Shown here: one piece after another, positions 1 through 8,748 of the stretch
How the letters are laid out: each line of letters begins with the position of its first letter
Numbering within the stretch: position 1 is the stretch's first letter
From: Planctomycetota bacterium
GTDB taxonomy: Bacteria > Planctomycetota > UBA1135 > GCA-002686595
Assembly (NCBI GenBank): GCA_016709875.1
Contig: JADJLZ010000002.1
Span: 1-64,000 of the forward strand
Direction of reading: 5' to 3'
Length of the DNA: 64,000 nucleotides
Program-made: the position numbers and the translations under genes
The notes under the pieces: generated by a model
The model's database searches: none
Told to the model about the DNA's origin: nothing
What the model saw: the letters and a program-made list of their open reading frames with translations, nothing else

Positions 1-9
1 TTACCACAG

Positions 10-31
10 CGCCAGCCTACCACCGCTGGCG
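10..31. repeat. Short perfect inverted repeat at the left edge
   Basis: CGCCAGC at 10-16 and GCTGGCG at 25-31 form a perfect 7-bp stem with an 8-base loop, followed by GTTT. It lies about 190 bp beyond the 3' end of the IS91-type C-terminal module at 219-464. IS91-family ends carry short hairpins, so this could be one end of that element, but the other end was not identified. The remaining bases 32-218 hold no gene that I can support. Confidence 0.35.
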
Positions 32-218
32 TTTCCGGGGCAGCCGTGACCCGGCCTCGGGCGCTCCCGGCCATGGCTCTGCGGACCTCAACGGCCAAAG
101 ACAGCGGTTTCGCGCCTCTTCCGCTCGCCGCTCGGCCGTCTGCCTCCCGCCAGAACGCAGCTCTCCCCCACCCGCACCCCCGAAGGCACCGGCTGAGGTC
201 GCGGATCAGCGCCGCGAG

Positions 219-464
219 TTACCAGGCGAGCTCCGGCTCAGGCGGAGCCCGGGCCGGCGCGAGCGCTGGAGGCTCGGTCGGGAGACCGAGGTGGCTGAGG
301 ATCTTGCGCACCACCAGGCCGTCCGTCAGGAACGCGATCAGCTTGCGCGGGCCACCGCAATGCGGGCAGATCAGCACGTCGATCTCGAACACCCGCTTCA
401 TCAGCTCGGCCCAGCTCGTGCGCGTCGGGCGGCGGAGCTTGTGCGCGAGGGCGAGCGGTGTGCC
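219..464 (-). mobile_element. IS91-family transposase C-terminal remnant
   Basis: This is the 3' part of the preceding reading frame. It encodes GTPLALAHKLRRP, TSWAELMKRVFEID, a CPHCGG zinc-knuckle-like motif and IRKILSHLGLP-type residues, the pattern that normally ends IS91-type transposases. The IS91 gene at 2654-3817 on the same strand lacks exactly this part. The two pieces may therefore be halves of one element separated by about 2.2 kb; this is inference. Confidence 0.55.
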
Positions 465-1307
465 GGCTGAATCCGCCGTGGGCTCGAGTCCCGAACCCGG
501 AGAGCAGGGTTCCGCAAGAACCTCGGCCGCGGAGCCCGACGAGCAGCTCTGCGTCTGCGGCGAGCTGTTCTGCGAGCTGGAGTTGCACGGCTCCGATCCT
601 GGATTCGAGTTCCTCGGCTCCGCACACGGCCTGCTCTCCGCCCTCGGACTCGCGAGACGAGAGCCCTTCACCTTCCGCCGCAGCTCACCGACCGCCTGAT
701 CGACCCCATCCCACCCGTCGAACTCGGCGCCCGACGAGCACGGATCCGGACCGCGCATCCACACGCCGTGCTTGCGCGCGTTCTGCAGTACGTAGAGCAG
801 CGAATTTCGCACCTCGCGCGGAGTGCGCAGCGCGCGCTCGTGAAACCGGTCGGCGAAGAGGCTCCCGCTCCGCTTCCAGATTCGGTTGAGAACGCGCGCG
901 AGGCGCACGAGCAGGCCGCGCACTCCCGAAGTGAGCGCGCTGCGGTCGTCCGCTTCGACGATCAGGTGCAGGTGATTCGACTGGATCGAGTGGTGCACGA
1001 TCCGGAAGTCCTCGCGCTGCGAACGAGCGAGCGCTGCGCGCACGATCGCGAGTTCCGCCAGGTTCCGCAGGCTGCGCAGCCCAGGCACGAGGCGGCTCGT
1101 CACCTGCACGGGAACGCTGCGCGCGTGCTTCCCGCGCGGCCTGTGCTCCACGCGCGGACGATCCGCCTGGCGCTTGCGTCCCGAGCCCGGCCGCGCGCCG
1201 CCCCAGGCGCGGAAGGGGAGCGTCTCCTGCGTCTGCGTCTTGCGGCGGCGCTTGCGTGCGCGCGCGGACTTGCCGCGCGACGAGGTCCCACCAGACATCT
1301 GCTTCAT
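219..1307 (-). CDS. RAYT-like Y1 transposase joined in frame to an IS91 C-terminal module
   Basis: REP-associated tyrosine transposases (RAYTs) are single-strand DNA transposases that act on short palindromes. Numbered from the ATG at 1307, the protein has a basic N-terminus with an AT-hook-like GSGRK stretch (about residues 41-47), the HUH motif HLHLI at about 112-116, a DRFHERALRTP stretch, and the likely catalytic Tyr172 in SLLYVLQN. After a low-complexity Ser/Pro linker the last 80 residues change character: AELMKRVFEID, then CPHCGG and VRKILSHLGLP, which is the usual C-terminus of IS91-type transposases. The start at 1307 is preferred over 1496 because GGAG lies 7 nt upstream and the extra N-terminus is unlike the family. 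The fusion could be a chance read-through, because any frame tends to stay open in this GC-rich DNA. Confidence 0.7.
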   Translation of the reverse strand: MKQMSGGTSSRGKSARARKRRRKTQTQETLPFRAWGGARPGSGRKRQADRPRVEHRPRGKHARSVPVQVTSRLVPGLRSLRNLAELAIVRAALARSQREDFRIVHHSIQSNHLHLIVEADDRSALTSGVRGLLVRLARVLNRIWKRSGSLFADRFHERALRTPREVRNSLLYVLQNARKHGVWMRGPDPCSSGAEFDGWDGVDQAVGELRRKVKGSRLASPRAESRPCAEPRNSNPGSEPCNSSSQNSSPQTQSCSSGSAAEVLAEPCSPGSGLEPTADSAGTPLALAHKLRRPTRTSWAELMKRVFEIDVLICPHCGGPRKLIAFLTDGLVVRKILSHLGLPTEPPALAPARAPPEPELAW

Positions 1308-1545
1308 GTTCTGCTCCAGGCGAGGGGGAGGCTCGCGGAAGACGCTCGCATGTCGCCGATTCTCTCGCCCACCCAGCGCCGACTTGGCACGCACGCCACG
1401 AGCCTGTTCTACATCTCTTAGACGCTCGAGTTGCGCTGAGGTTGCCGCTGATTTCGGAATTTCTTGGAGGCACAGGAGATTGATCCAAGACGCCACGCTG
1501 CACGTCTCCTCGAGTGACGCGACTCGTCGCGTGCGGCTCGTCGGC

Positions 1546-1657
1546 GATGCTCCTCGCGTGATGCCTCGCGCGTGGTGCCTCGCGCGTGGTGCCTCGCGCG
1601 TGATGCCTCTCGTGTGATGCCTCTCGTGTGATGCTCGTCGCGTGATGCTGGTCCCAT
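1546..1657. repeat. Tandem array of eight 14-bp units
   Basis: Eight consecutive 14-bp units run without spacers from 1546: GATGCTCCTCGCGT, GATGCCTCGCGCGT, two copies of GGTGCCTCGCGCGT, two copies of GATGCCTCTCGTGT, GATGCTCGTCGCGT, and a decayed GATGCTGGTCCCAT. A more degenerate unit seems to precede them. The array sits in the roughly 480-bp non-coding stretch (1308-1787) between the RAYT-like gene and the lipoprotein gene. Nothing else in that stretch looks genic. A 14-bp period is not a multiple of three, so this is not a coding repeat. Confidence 0.85.
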
Positions 1658-1715
1658 GGTCCTCGTTGCGTGAGCACGCGCCGAGTGAACACGCGTGTCG
1701 CGCCGTCGACCGAAC

Positions 1716-1729
1716 TTGATTGGGCGGAG
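1716..1729. repeat. 14-bp direct repeat, left copy
   Basis: TTGATTGGGCGGAG, identical to 2611-2624. The pair brackets the orphan lipoprotein gene, with this copy about 60 bp beyond its stop. Confidence 0.7.
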
Positions 1730-1787
1730 CTCTCTCCGGCTCGGCTCACCGCGAGCTTGCGATGGGACACGCCCGATGCGGGAACTT

Positions 1788-2495
1788 CTAGCGGCCGGCG
1801 GCGCCGATCGCTCGGAGTTCGAACTCCTGCAGGGGGAGTTCGGATCCGGCGTTCGGAACGCGGGAGAGCAGCTGTTGCTTCGCGTTCGCCCAGGCGGCGC
1901 GGAACTCCTGGAGTTCGAGTTCGGCGGGATCGTCTGTGCGCAGGGTCGGCATCGAATCTCGCGGGGCGATTCCTCCCGCGAAGGCGACGACCTTCCCGCC
2001 CGCCTCGAAGAGGTCGATGCACGAACTCATGCGCCACACGCGCTCGCCGTCGCGGACGAGCAGGATCTCCTCGCTCGCGTCCGCGACGCCGTAGGACGAG
2101 AGCCGATCTCCGCGCTGCAGCATCTGCGCCTGCAGGTCCGAGCGCAGCCTCTCGCACACGTCCGCACCCAGGCGCCCCTCGCGGTAAGGCCTGCCGTAGC
2201 GGGCCTGCGGCGATGCACTCCAGATCACGGTCCCGTCGGCCCAGATCGCAACCGAAAGCGGAGCGTCCTCCTGCGGTTCGGCGCCCGGCACGGACATGCC
2301 CCTCGAGAGCACGAGTGCAGCGACCGCGGGCTCGTGCGTCGCGGGATGGAGCGGCACCCATGCGCGGCCTTCCGTGATCGAGCCCTCGGTCTGGATGCCG
2401 CAACCGAGAATCGTCAGCGCGACGAGGGACCTCGCGCCTCTCGCCCAGCGCCAGGCGAGTGCGGCGAGAGGGGAGGGGCTCGGAGTCGTCGCCAT
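1788..2495 (-). CDS. Hypothetical secreted lipoprotein
   Basis: I do not recognise a family. From the ATG at 2495 the protein is 235 residues. It has a hydrophobic N-terminal segment and the lipobox-like LTILGC, so it is probably a lipidated periplasmic or outer-membrane protein. The middle contains WADGTVIWS and a charged region with SSYGVADASEEILLVRDGERVW, reminiscent of small beta-rich domains. An in-frame ATG at 2552 would add 19 residues without a better signal peptide. The gene sits alone between mobile-element pieces and is bracketed by 14-bp direct repeats, so it may have arrived as cargo. Confidence 0.55.
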   Translation of the reverse strand: MATTPSPSPLAALAWRWARGARSLVALTILGCGIQTEGSITEGRAWVPLHPATHEPAVAALVLSRGMSVPGAEPQEDAPLSVAIWADGTVIWSASPQARYGRPYREGRLGADVCERLRSDLQAQMLQRGDRLSSYGVADASEEILLVRDGERVWRMSSCIDLFEAGGKVVAFAGGIAPRDSMPTLRTDDPAELELQEFRAAWANAKQQLLSRVPNAGSELPLQEFELRAIGAAGR

Positions 2496-2610
2496 GGAGG
2501 GGATTGCGCGCGCATCATCGAGGTCACACGGCTCCTGCGTGTGCGCTAGCATGCCAGCGAGTCTACACCCGAGCGCACGCCTCAGCCCGTGCGGGCCGAG
2601 CCGGACTGAG

Positions 2611-2624
2611 TTGATTGGGCGGAG
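2611..2624. repeat. 14-bp direct repeat, right copy
   Basis: TTGATTGGGCGGAG, identical to 1716-1729. It lies between the lipoprotein start and the broken 3' end of the IS91 gene, about 30 bp from the latter's stop codon. Confidence 0.7.
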
Positions 2625-2653
2625 GCTTCGCGCCGCGCCGGAGAGCGCACGTC

Positions 2654-3817
2654 TCACACGCGAGGGCGTAGGTGCGCGCGCGGACGCGGCACCAGTGCGG
2701 CCAGGCGCGCGATGAAGTCCAGCGGCTCGAAGGCGATCGCGGAGGTCCCGTCGCGCCAATGCCTGCGCAGCCCGTAGATCACCCGGCCATCCGGAGCGAG
2801 CGAGAGGCGCTCGACCTTGATCGGGGGGCGGGCGATGTACCGACAGAGGCGCTCCAGCCCCTCGCGATCCTGCGCCTCGATCCGCACCTTCGCGTGCAGC
2901 GAGAACTGCTCGATGTCGCAGCACAATTCCCCAGGCCTGAAGAGCGGACGTTCGGGATCGGCATCACGCCGGCGGCCCAGCCGCTGCACACGCGCCCCGC
3001 TCTTCGATCCCAGCGCCACGCGCCCCTGCACCGACGCCGCGCACAGCTGCGCGAACAACGGCTCGTCCGGTTCGGCCTCGAGTGGCTCTTCGTGCTCGTC
3101 CCGCGGCAAGCGCCCCCGCCGGCGCAGGTAGCGCAGGATGCGACGGTGCAGAAGCCTGTTGACCGCCACGACGTCCTCGTCCGTCAGGGGAGCCATTTCG
3201 TGAAACACCGGCCGACCGAACCTCTCCGGCCGAGTGAACACGCCGTCGAGCACCAGCGTGTGGAAGTGGAGATTGAGGTTGAGCGCGCCGCCGAAGCGCT
3301 GCGCGAGCACAACCGCACCCGACCGGCCGCCCAAAACGCCCGCGCTCCTCGCGCGCTCGCGCAGCCAATCCAGGATCGTGCGCACCAGGATCCGCCGCAC
3401 CGCCGAACACAGCCTGGCGTCGTATGCCAAGAGGTAGCGGATCCGAAACGGCAGCGAGAGCACCCACTGCCGCACCGGAACCTGCGGCAGCACGTCATCG
3501 CACAGGTGCGCCGCGCTGTCCGCCATGCGCCTTCCGCAGCACGACGGGCAGAAGCCGCGGCCTTTGCAGGAGAACGCCACGAGCTCTTCCTTCCCGCAAC
3601 TCGAGCAGTGCACGCGCGCGAACCCGAAGGCCAGGATCCCGCAATCCACGAAGCGCCGCAGCTCGCGCCGCACGAAGCGCGGCAAACCGGGCCCACTCCC
3701 CTCCTCCGCGCGCGCCAGAAACGTCGCCAGCTGCTCGCGCACGACGCGATGCAGCACGCTCCGCTCCGGCTCCCGGCGCCTGCGCGCGGGTCTCTGCTCC
3801 CCTCTCCCCGGGTCCAT
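2654..3817 (-). pseudogene. IS91-family transposase, 3'-truncated
   Basis: IS91 transposases are HUH (Y2-type) rolling-circle enzymes. The 387-residue frame has the IS91 zinc-binding N-terminus (CSSCGK, then CKGRGFCPSCCGRRM, about residues 70-100). It also has VRQWVLSLPF, the HUH motif in LNLNLHFHTLVLDGVF (about residues 178-193), and the late motif LCRYIARPP followed by YGLRRHWRDGT and FEPLDFIARL. Intact relatives continue after RAHL with VRYHG and about 100 more residues. Here the similarity stops abruptly near 2670 and a TGA follows at 2654. A module matching the missing end occurs at 219-464. The start at 3817 gives the expected N-terminus. The copy is probably inactive. Confidence 0.75.
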
Positions 3818-4008
3818 CCCGGAGGAAGACGCTCGACATCATCCAGGGTTGCGCGCTGCGCGGCGCAAAGCCGCGGCTCCAGTTCGGCAAGCCGCCCCGC
3901 CACAGTGCTCGCACAAGGCATCCGTGCGCCGGCGCAGCTCCGCCACGTACCCCGCGGCCCAAAGCTGTTCGCCCCCCTGGCCCGCCGGCGGTAGGCTCCC
4001 TCCCGGCC

Positions 4009-5840
4009 ATGAACGCCCTCCCGGTCCTCGTCGTCGCGCTGTGCTGCATCGCGATCGCGTACCGCTACTACTCGGCCTTCCTGGCGGCGAAGGTGCTGGT
4101 GCTCGACGACCTCGCGGCGGTGCCCTCGCGCACGCGTACGACGGCCAGAACTACTACCCCACCAACAAGTGGGTGCTCTTCGGCCACCACTTCGCCGCGA
4201 TCTCCGGCGCCGGGCCGCTGATCGGGCCCGTGCTCGCGGCGCAGTTCGGCTTCCTGCCGGGACTCTCGTGGCTCGTGATCGGCGTGTGTCTCGGCGGCGC
4301 GGTGCAGGACTTCATGATCCTCGTCGCCAGCGTGCGCCGCGGCGGGAGATCGCTGGCGGAGATCGCCTTCGAGGAGGTCGGACCGGTCGCGGGCGTCGTC
4401 GCGGGCATCGCGATCCTGATGATCGTGGTGATCGCGCTCGCGGGACTCGGCCTGGTGGTCGTCAATGCGCTGGCGGAATCGCCTTGGGGCACGTTCACGG
4501 TCGGGCTGACGATTCCGCTCGCGCTCTTCATGGGCCTCTACATGTACCGCTTCCGGAAAGGGAAGATCGGCGAGGCGAGCGCCATCGGCGTCGTCGGATT
4601 GCTCGCGGGTGTCGTCGCGGGCGGCTGGATCGCGGAGTCGAGCTGGGCTGCGACGTTCACGCTCACGCGCGAGCAGCTGATCGTGTGCATGGGCGCCTAC
4701 GGCTTCGTCGCGAGCGTGCTGCCCGTCTGGATGCTGCTCTGCCCGCGCGACTATCTCTCGTCGTACTTGAAGATCGGCACGGTCGCGTTCCTGATCGTCG
4801 GCGTGCTGCTCGTGCACCCCGACCTGCACATGCCGGCCTTCACGCCCTTCGTCGACGGCGGCGGACCGGTCGTGCCGGGCAAGGTCTTCCCCTTCGTCTT
4901 CATCACCATCGCCTGCGGCGCGATCTCGGGCTTCCACGCGCTGATCAGCTCGGGCACGACGCCCAAGATGGTCGAGAAGGAGACCGACTGCCGCACGATC
5001 GGCTACGGCGCGATGCTGATGGAGGGCGTCGTCGGCGTCGTGGCGCTGGTCGCGGCGACGGCGCTCTTCCCGGGCGACTACTTCGCGATCAACACGCTGC
5101 AGAAGACGGAAGCGCAGCAGGCGCGCTACGCGCAGATGGTCGAGGAGCACTCGAGCGCGGACTTCGACCTGCACCCGCGCGAGATCGAGCGCCTGGAGCA
5201 GGAGTCGGGCGAGAAGAACCTGCGCGGCCGCACCGGCGGCGCCGTCACGCTCGCGATCGGCATCGCCAAGATCTTCGAGGCCATCCCGGGCTTCGCGGGC
5301 TTGATGAAGTACTGGTACCACTTCGCGATCATGTTCGAGGCGTTGTTCATCTTGACGACGATCGACACGGGCACGCGCGTGGGCCGCTTCCTGCTCGGCG
5401 AGGCGCTCGGGAGGACGGTGAAGAAGGACTTCGCGCGCCACGACTGGCTGCCGGGTTCGCTGATCACGAGCGGGGTGATCGTGCTCGCCTGGGGCGCGCT
5501 GATCTCGGGCGGGACGATCTCGACGCTCTGGCCGATGTTCGGCGTGGCGAACCAGCTGCTCGCCTGCGTGGCGCTGTGCGTGGCGACCACGATCCTCTTC
5601 AACACCGGCAAGGGCCGCTACGCCTGGACGACGATCCTGCCGCTCTCCTTCATCTCGGTCACGACGCTCACGGCCGGCTGGATGTCGATCACGGGGAATT
5701 TCCTGGTGATGACGCACGATCCCGCGCGCGCGACGCAGGGCTGGGTGGACACGATCCTCACGGGCGTGCTGATGTTCGCGGCGGTGATCGTGCTGATCGC
5801 TTCGGTGCGCAAGTGGCTCGGCGCTAGACTGGCGGCATGA
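4009..5840 (+). CDS. cstA: Carbon starvation protein CstA family transporter, frameshifted near the N-terminus
   Basis: CstA-family proteins are multi-pass inner-membrane peptide or pyruvate transporters. The ATG at 4009 opens a CstA N-terminus (IAIAYRYYSAFLAAKVL, LDDLAAVPS). The family continues in another frame from about 4131 with HAYDGQNYYPTNKWVLFGHHFAAI and SGAGPLIGP, then about 560 residues with many membrane segments to the TGA at 5838-5840. Restoring one frame needs either two bases removed, for example one CG of the CGCGCACGCG stretch at 4127-4136, or one base added. No slippery heptamer or stem-loop is visible, so I read this as an assembly error or recent mutation rather than programmed frameshifting. 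The repaired length of about 610 residues fits the shorter CstA forms. The stop overlaps the next ATG by 4 bases. Confidence 0.85.
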
Positions 5841-6856
5841 ACGCTATCCGCCTGCTCGTCCTCGCGCTGCTCGCCCTCGTCCCGCAGCAGAAGCCGCTCG
5901 TCTTCCTCGCCAGCGACCTCACGCCGGCGCAGCTCACGGAGCTCGCGGCGCTCGCGCCGAAGCTCAAGGTGCTGAACCTCGCCACGCGCGAGGAGGCGCT
6001 CGCGCACGCGGCCGAGGCGGACGGCATCGACGCGCGCTTCGCGACGCCCGAATTCCTGAAGGCGGCGCCGCACCTCACCTGGGTGCAGGCGATGAGCGCG
6101 GGCGTCGATCGCTATGTCGGGCTCCCGGGCATCGCCGACAACGACAAGCTCGTGCTGACCAACCTGAAGGGCGTGCATGGCCCGGCGATCGCAGACCATG
6201 TCTTCGCGATGCTGCTGCAACAGACGCGCGACCTGCGCTTCTTCGCGGGCGAGCAGGCCGGGTCGCGCTGGACGCGCGAGGGTTCCGGCTCGCGCCCGCT
6301 CGTGCTGATGGACCGCACGCTGCTCGTCGTCGGCCTCGGCGGCATCGGCAGCGAGGTCGCGCAGCGCGCGCACGGCTTCGGGATGAAGGTCATCGCGACG
6401 CGACGCAACGCCGCGACGCCGGCTGCGGAGTGGATCGAACACGTCGGTCCGCCCGAGGAGCTCGCGGCGCTGCTGCCCAAAGCCGATGTGGTCGTGCTCT
6501 GCGTGCCGCTGACGAAGGAGACCGAGAAGCTCTTCGACACGAAGATGCTGGGCCTGATGAAGAGCGACGCCTGGCTCGTCAACGTCGCACGCGGCAAGGT
6601 CGTCGACACGCAGGCACTCGTCGCGGCATTGCAGGCGAAGAAGCTCGCCGGCGCCTGCCTCGACGTCACCGACCCCGAGCCGCTGCCCAAGGACAGTCCG
6701 CTCTGGGCGATGAAGAACGTCGTGATCACGCCGCACGTCGCGGCCGAGGCCGAGCTCACCGACGAGCGCTCCTGGGCCGTCGTGAAGGAGAACATGCGGC
6801 GCTTCTCCGCGGGCGAAAAGCTCGAGAACGTGGTCGACAAGCAGGCCGGCTACTAG
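5837..6856 (+). CDS. D-2-hydroxyacid dehydrogenase family protein with signal peptide
   Basis: NAD(P)-dependent reduction of 2-oxoacids is the family reaction. The 339-residue protein has the Rossmann motif GLGGIG at 166-171. The catalytic set is Arg252 (in NVARGKVVD), Glu281 (in DPEPLP) and His300 (in ITPHVA). The first 17 residues are hydrophobic and end in LALVPQQ, which looks like a signal peptide; that is unusual for this normally cytosolic fold. The N-terminal substrate domain (about 20-125) is shorter and more divergent than in PGDH. The ATG overlaps the cstA stop (ATGA), so the two genes are probably co-transcribed. It ends convergently with the next gene, sharing the four bases CTAG. 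Confidence 0.85.
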   Translation: MNAIRLLVLALLALVPQQKPLVFLASDLTPAQLTELAALAPKLKVLNLATREEALAHAAEADGIDARFATPEFLKAAPHLTWVQAMSAGVDRYVGLPGIADNDKLVLTNLKGVHGPAIADHVFAMLLQQTRDLRFFAGEQAGSRWTREGSGSRPLVLMDRTLLVVGLGGIGSEVAQRAHGFGMKVIATRRNAATPAAEWIEHVGPPEELAALLPKADVVVLCVPLTKETEKLFDTKMLGLMKSDAWLVNVARGKVVDTQALVAALQAKKLAGACLDVTDPEPLPKDSPLWAMKNVVITPHVAAEAELTDERSWAVVKENMRRFSAGEKLENVVDKQAGY

Positions 6857-7950
6857 AGGTACGAGAGCCAGGCGCTCTTGTTGCGCCGTTTGAGCTCCAT
6901 CCACTTCAGGCAGGGCCAGTAGAGCAGCGCCACGACGCCGGCCCAGACGGCGTACACCGCCGGCAAGCCGTAGCCGCCACGGCCCATGCCGCCGCCGCCG
7001 AGGAGCACGGCCAGCGTGTGGATCAGCAGTACGTGCAAGACGTAATAGAACAGCGGCACGCGGCCGAAGACGACCAGCACCTTCGCGATCCCGCGCGCCG
7101 TGTCGGGCAGCACCGAAAGCAGCACCAGCGCCGGTCCGAGCGTCATCAAGAGGTAGTCGAGCGAGGGCGGGTACTTCTCGCAGTTCAGGAACGAGAAGAG
7201 CGTGAAGAGCGCGCTCGATTGCGATTCCCAGGGCGCCGGATCGCCGTAGCGATTCACGAAGCGCACCAGCACGAAGAGCGCGCAGCACGCGAGGCCGATC
7301 GCGCGGATGCGCCGCCGGTTTCCGGCCGCGTAGGCGCCGAAGGCGTAGCCCGCGGCCATGACGCCGATCCAGGGCACGAGCGGGTAGAAGACGAACAGAT
7401 GCCAGCCGGGCGCATACTCGACCATGCTCTGCACGTGCAGGATGCTCCACAGCGTCCCGCCCTGCACGCCGTCGAAGGCGTTGTGCCCGGCGATCAGCAC
7501 GAGGCCGAAGACGAGCACGGCCGCGCGCGGCAGGAAGACGAGCGCCGCCAGCACGACCATCGACCAGCCGATGGCCCAGATCACGATCGCCCGCAGCATG
7601 TGCACGTCGTAGTCGAAGCTCCAGGCGACGCGCATCACGGTCAGCTCGAGCAGCACCAGCCACAACCCGCGCGTGAGCAGGAAGAGCGAGAGCTCCTTCG
7701 TCGTCTTGCCGCGCGTCCCGCCGAGGTAGGCGCCCGTCCCGGCCAGGAAGACGAACACGGGCGCGCAGTAGTGCGTGACGAAACGCGTCAGGAACCAGGC
7801 CGGTGTCGTCTGCGAGAGATCCGTGGGATCGAAGTGCGCGCCGCTGAAGTAGTCGCGCACGTGGTCGATCGCCATCACGACCATCACGAGTCCGCGCAGG
7901 ACGTCGATCGAATCGAGGCGTGGTCTCCCGGGTTCGGTTTGGGTGCTCAT
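6853..7950 (-). CDS. DUF1624 / heparan-alpha-glucosaminide N-acetyltransferase-like membrane protein
   Basis: The 365-residue protein has about ten hydrophobic segments. Its N-terminal IDVLRGLVMVVMAIDHVRDYF is the signature of the DUF1624/HGSNAT-type acyltransferase family, in which the His after AID is conserved. Members are thought to acylate sugars across the inner membrane; the substrate here is unknown. A second family feature is the conserved C-terminal YYVLHVLLIHTLA. The ATG at 7950 was chosen because the frame upstream of it has no membrane character. It is transcribed toward the dehydrogenase gene and diverges from the hydroxylase at 7987, leaving only 36 bp for two promoters. Confidence 0.8.
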   Translation of the reverse strand: MSTQTEPGRPRLDSIDVLRGLVMVVMAIDHVRDYFSGAHFDPTDLSQTTPAWFLTRFVTHYCAPVFVFLAGTGAYLGGTRGKTTKELSLFLLTRGLWLVLLELTVMRVAWSFDYDVHMLRAIVIWAIGWSMVVLAALVFLPRAAVLVFGLVLIAGHNAFDGVQGGTLWSILHVQSMVEYAPGWHLFVFYPLVPWIGVMAAGYAFGAYAAGNRRRIRAIGLACCALFVLVRFVNRYGDPAPWESQSSALFTLFSFLNCEKYPPSLDYLLMTLGPALVLLSVLPDTARGIAKVLVVFGRVPLFYYVLHVLLIHTLAVLLGGGGMGRGGYGLPAVYAVWAGVVALLYWPCLKWMELKRRNKSAWLSYL

Positions 7951-7986
7951 GTGTCGCGGCTGCGCGCGGGATGATAGGGTCGGGAG

Positions 7987-8748
7987 GTGAACTACCTCGC
8001 CTGGCTCCTCGGAATCTCGGCCGCGTTCGTGCTGCTCGAGCGGCTCTTCCCGGAGCGCCGGAGCCAGCCCTGCCTGCGTCCGCAGCTCGGCAACGACCTC
8101 TTCTACCTCGTCTTCAACGGCCACCTCTGGGCGCTCGCGACGGGCGCGCTCACGGGTGCGCTGGCCGCCCTCGTGCAGCGACATTTCGCGCCGACCGGCC
8201 TGCTCACCGGCCTGCCCTTCGCGGCGCAATTCGTGGTCTACCTCGTGCTCGCCGACCTGCTGCAGTGGTGCGTGCACAACCTGCTGCACCGCGTTCCGCT
8301 CCTGTGGCAGTTCCACAAGCTGCACCACTCGGCGAAGCAGATGGACTTCCTGGCGAGCTTCCGCTTCCACTGGATGGAGCTCGTCGTCTACCGCACGCTG
8401 CTCTACCTGCCGCTGCTCGTCCTCGGCGGAGACGCAGCCCCGCTCTTCGCGGTGGCCGTCTTCGCCACGTTCTGGGGCCACCTGAACCACTCGAACCTGC
8501 GCGTGCGCCTCGGCCCGCTGGCGCGCCTGTTCAACAGCCCGCGCATGCACATGTGGCACCACGACCTCTCCGACGAAGGCGGCGCGGCCAAGAACTTCGG
8601 CATCGTGCTCTCGCTCTGGGACTGGCTCTTCGGCACGGCGTTCTGGCCGCGCGAGCGCGCACCGGCGCAGCTGGGCTACCCGGGAGAGCGCGAGCAGCCG
8701 CGCGACGCGCTGCGCCAGGAGCTCTTCCCGCTCACGCGCATCCGCTGA
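7987..8748 (+). CDS. Sterol desaturase / fatty acid hydroxylase superfamily protein
   Basis: Integral-membrane di-iron hydroxylase or desaturase. The 253-residue protein shows the expected histidine boxes: HNLLHRVPLLW, then HKLHH, then HLNHSN, and finally HMWHHD, which together would bind the two irons on the cytosolic face. Four or so hydrophobic segments precede or flank the boxes. The C-terminal FGIVLSLWDWLFGTAFWP is typical of the superfamily. The substrate (sterol, hopanoid, carotenoid or fatty acyl chain) cannot be told from sequence. The last 17 bases overlap the end of the convergent gene at 8732. Confidence 0.85.
   Translation: MNYLAWLLGISAAFVLLERLFPERRSQPCLRPQLGNDLFYLVFNGHLWALATGALTGALAALVQRHFAPTGLLTGLPFAAQFVVYLVLADLLQWCVHNLLHRVPLLWQFHKLHHSAKQMDFLASFRFHWMELVVYRTLLYLPLLVLGGDAAPLFAVAVFATFWGHLNHSNLRVRLGPLARLFNSPRMHMWHHDLSDEGGAAKNFGIVLSLWDWLFGTAFWPRERAPAQLGYPGEREQPRDALRQELFPLTRIR

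Noticed and set aside
1546..1657. CRISPR array
   Set aside because: The units are 14 bp and contiguous with no spacers, and no cas genes are present.
3839..3946. Short leftward frame with VAELRRRTDALCEHCGG just upstream of the IS91 gene
   Set aside because: The Cys pair looks protein-like, but 36 codons without a known family are too little to call a gene; it may be a decayed fragment.
4120..4140. Programmed frameshifting in cstA
   Set aside because: There is no slippery heptamer or downstream pseudoknot, and similar indels occur in three other genes of the window.
4068..5717. Long open frame antisense to cstA (and similar frames such as 12542-14077 and 19153-21921 on the plus strand)
   Set aside because: They mirror real genes in very GC-rich DNA, are rich in Arg, His and Asp, and have no recognisable motifs or signal peptides.
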